DNA from: Planctomycetota bacterium
GTDB lineage: Bacteria; Planctomycetota; Planctomycetia; Planctomycetales; Planctomycetaceae
Direction: 5' to 3'
DNA length: 7,677 bases
Assembly: GCA_013151585.1 (NCBI GenBank)
Contig: JAADHY010000747.1
Span: 7,015 to 14,691 of the forward strand
Made by a program: the position numbers and the translations under genes. This document shows, in pieces, positions 6,746 through 7,677 of this stretch; position 1 is the first letter of the stretch, and each line of letters begins with the position of its first letter. The notes under the pieces were generated by a model. The model saw nothing but the letters and a program-made list of their open reading frames with translations, made no database searches and had not been told where the DNA came from.

Positions 6746-7347
6746 TGCTTTGGCTCCTGCTGCACTTTCGAGATTCGGACGCTGCCGGTCAGGCCACGGA
6801 CACGAAGCTCGACATAACGCTCTTGCGAATTGCGGACCCGAATTTTCGTGTCCATGGCCGTGCCGTCCGGATAGAACAACACAGGCGCCGACCAGGCTAC
6901 GCTTTCCAGGTCGCGTGAGTCGGGCAGGTTGGCGAGCTGGTCGTCGGAAAGAGGCTGGAAGAGCTCGTCCGTTTCCTCTTCCTCGCCGAATTGCATGCCG
7001 TCGGGTAACGTTGCGGAAAATTGCAGGCAGGCGGTTTGCTCGTCTGGGCTGGTTTCCGAGTCGTCGGACGCCATCTCCGCGTAATCGGCTTCATAAGGCA
7101 AAATGAGATAGTGTTGTCCCTCCGGCTCAAACCGGAACTGGTAGATGATGCCTTCGTCCAAAGCGCGCAGGTGAGCTTTGGAAAGAACCATTCGCACCTG
7201 CTCGGCTGCTTCCCGCAGTTGATAATCGGAATACAAATGCAGTAGCGGCGGCCAAACGATGGCGGCGAAGGCCGAAATCACCGCCAGGACCAGCAGCACC
7301 TCGAAAAGCGTGTACCCGAAGTTCAGACGCACCATCCCCCCGGCCAT
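6742..7347 (-). CDS. gspH: GspH, minor pseudopilin
   Basis: A prepilin-like protein of about 201 residues from the ATG at 7347. The leader MAGGMVRLNFG is followed by YTLFEVLLVLAVISAFAAIVW, with Gly before the cut and Glu at +5. The C-terminus has the GspH pattern VLFYPDGTAMDTKIRVRN then VELRVRGLTGSVRIS. An acidic insertion (SDDSETSPDE and GEEEETDELF) lies between them. GspH sits below the GspI-J-K tip and connects it to the GspG shaft. The open frame extends further upstream, but starts there would overlap gspG. Beginning at 7347, or at the next ATG 7335 (leader of 7 residues), leaves a 73- or 85-nt spacer after gspG. No strong ribosome-binding site separates the two choices; a GGGGGG run directly abuts the 7335 ATG. 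Confidence 0.88.
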   Translation of the reverse strand: MAGGMVRLNFGYTLFEVLLVLAVISAFAAIVWPPLLHLYSDYQLREAAEQVRMVLSKAHLRALDEGIIYQFRFEPEGQHYLILPYEADYAEMASDDSETSPDEQTACLQFSATLPDGMQFGEEEETDELFQPLSDDQLANLPDSRDLESVAWSAPVLFYPDGTAMDTKIRVRNSQERYVELRVRGLTGSVRISKVQQEPKQ

Positions 7348-7420
7348 CCGGCCAGGCAGCAGAACTCTGCCGTCGGCCGTCCGCGGCAAGGGTGGAAAAC
7401 CGGCGTCCGCCCGCCGCGAC

Positions 7421-7677
7421 CTATCGCGTTTGTTCCCAATTGGTGATGTCATCATCGGTGCCGTCTTGACCGTCCGGGCCGAGCGACCAGATGGCCGGCT
7501 TCCCGCCAGCGGTCTGGCGATTGCCGGAAGGGGGATATTCATATTGCAGCGGATGCCCCCAGGCATCGTTCGGGACTTCATCTAGATACGGCTGTCTCGG
7601 CTGGCCAGTCTCCTCATCCGTCGTGCTCATCAGCAACGCCACCACTGTTTCCGCATCCCCTTCCGGGTACTGGCCAT
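7421..7677 (-). CDS. gspG: GspG, major T2SS pseudopilin (C-terminal part only)
   Basis: The gene enters from the right edge, so the leader, N-terminal helix and start are missing. About 84 residues are visible, beginning QYPEGDAETVVALLMSTTDE. Diagnostic GspG blocks are PYLDEVPNDAWGHPLQYEYP and then IWSLGPDGQDGTDDDITNW. In GspG the aspartates of this last loop bind calcium, and the D-rich pattern is kept here. GspG polymerises into the pseudopilus that pushes substrates through the secretin. A GTG at 7645 could be mistaken for a start but is internal to the conserved domain. The stop lies 73 nt before the gspH start. Confidence 0.92.
   Translation of the reverse strand, partial: GQYPEGDAETVVALLMSTTDEETGQPRQPYLDEVPNDAWGHPLQYEYPPSGNRQTAGGKPAIWSLGPDGQDGTDDDITNWEQTR

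Noticed and set aside
7348..7581. Upstream extension of gspH to 279 residues
   Set aside because: It would overlap the conserved end of gspG by about 160 nt and place more than 80 residues before the prepilin cleavage site, far beyond a normal leader.
7421..7645. A separate 74-residue gene starting at the GTG at 7645
   Set aside because: The frame stays open to the window edge and the residues are the conserved C-terminal domain of GspG, so the GTG is an internal Val codon.

Overview
The window is a piece of a type II secretion (T2SS) pseudopilus and inner-membrane assembly operon. All genes lie on the minus strand, so they are transcribed from the right edge to the left edge. Base composition is GC-rich and the genes are tightly spaced. 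The family flavour is that of a planctomycete, most likely of the Pirellulales type: GspK ends in a DLNDLGKGY-like block, the PilM/GspL-like protein and the multidomain GspM-like protein sit side by side, and the pseudopilins have long acidic insertions. The taxonomic placement is an inference from protein style, not a search result.

Layout in transcription order (right to left): the C-terminal end of gspG, the major pseudopilin, cut by the window edge (7421-7677); gspH (6742-7347); gspI (6251-6745); gspJ (5325-6254); gspK, whose reading frame is broken near 3993-3997 (3640-5272); a 187-bp spacer that carries an inverted pair of heptanucleotide repeat arrays; a gspL-like gene with a PilM-type cytoplasmic domain, one membrane helix and a PilN/GspL-type periplasmic domain (1905-3452); a large gspM-like gene (219-1898); and the first 45 codons of a further gene encoding a protein with a signal-peptide-like N-terminus (1-137), which by position could be the secretin gspD. 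gspH-gspI and gspI-gspJ overlap by 4 nt (ATGA and GTGA), and the gspM ribosome-binding site overlaps the gspL stop codon. The block therefore looks translationally coupled.

Functionally, GspG forms the pseudopilus shaft and GspH/I/J/K its tip. GspL and GspM form the inner-membrane platform that links the assembly ATPase to the pseudopilus. The gene called gspM is the most unusual. After a normal membrane anchor, coiled coil and PilO/GspM-like ferredoxin fold it adds a small beta module, a cadherin/Ig-like domain, a domain resembling the GspC homology region (PilP-like), and a long Pro/Ser/Thr/Glu-rich tail. It may therefore combine GspM and GspC roles in one polypeptide.

The other notable points are the gspK frameshift, two EF-hand-like calcium loops in GspK, an Ala instead of Gly before the GspJ prepilin cleavage site, and an arginine-rich tail on GspL. 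I see no mobile element, CRISPR array, tRNA or rRNA. Long reading frames on the plus strand are shadows of the GC-rich genes.
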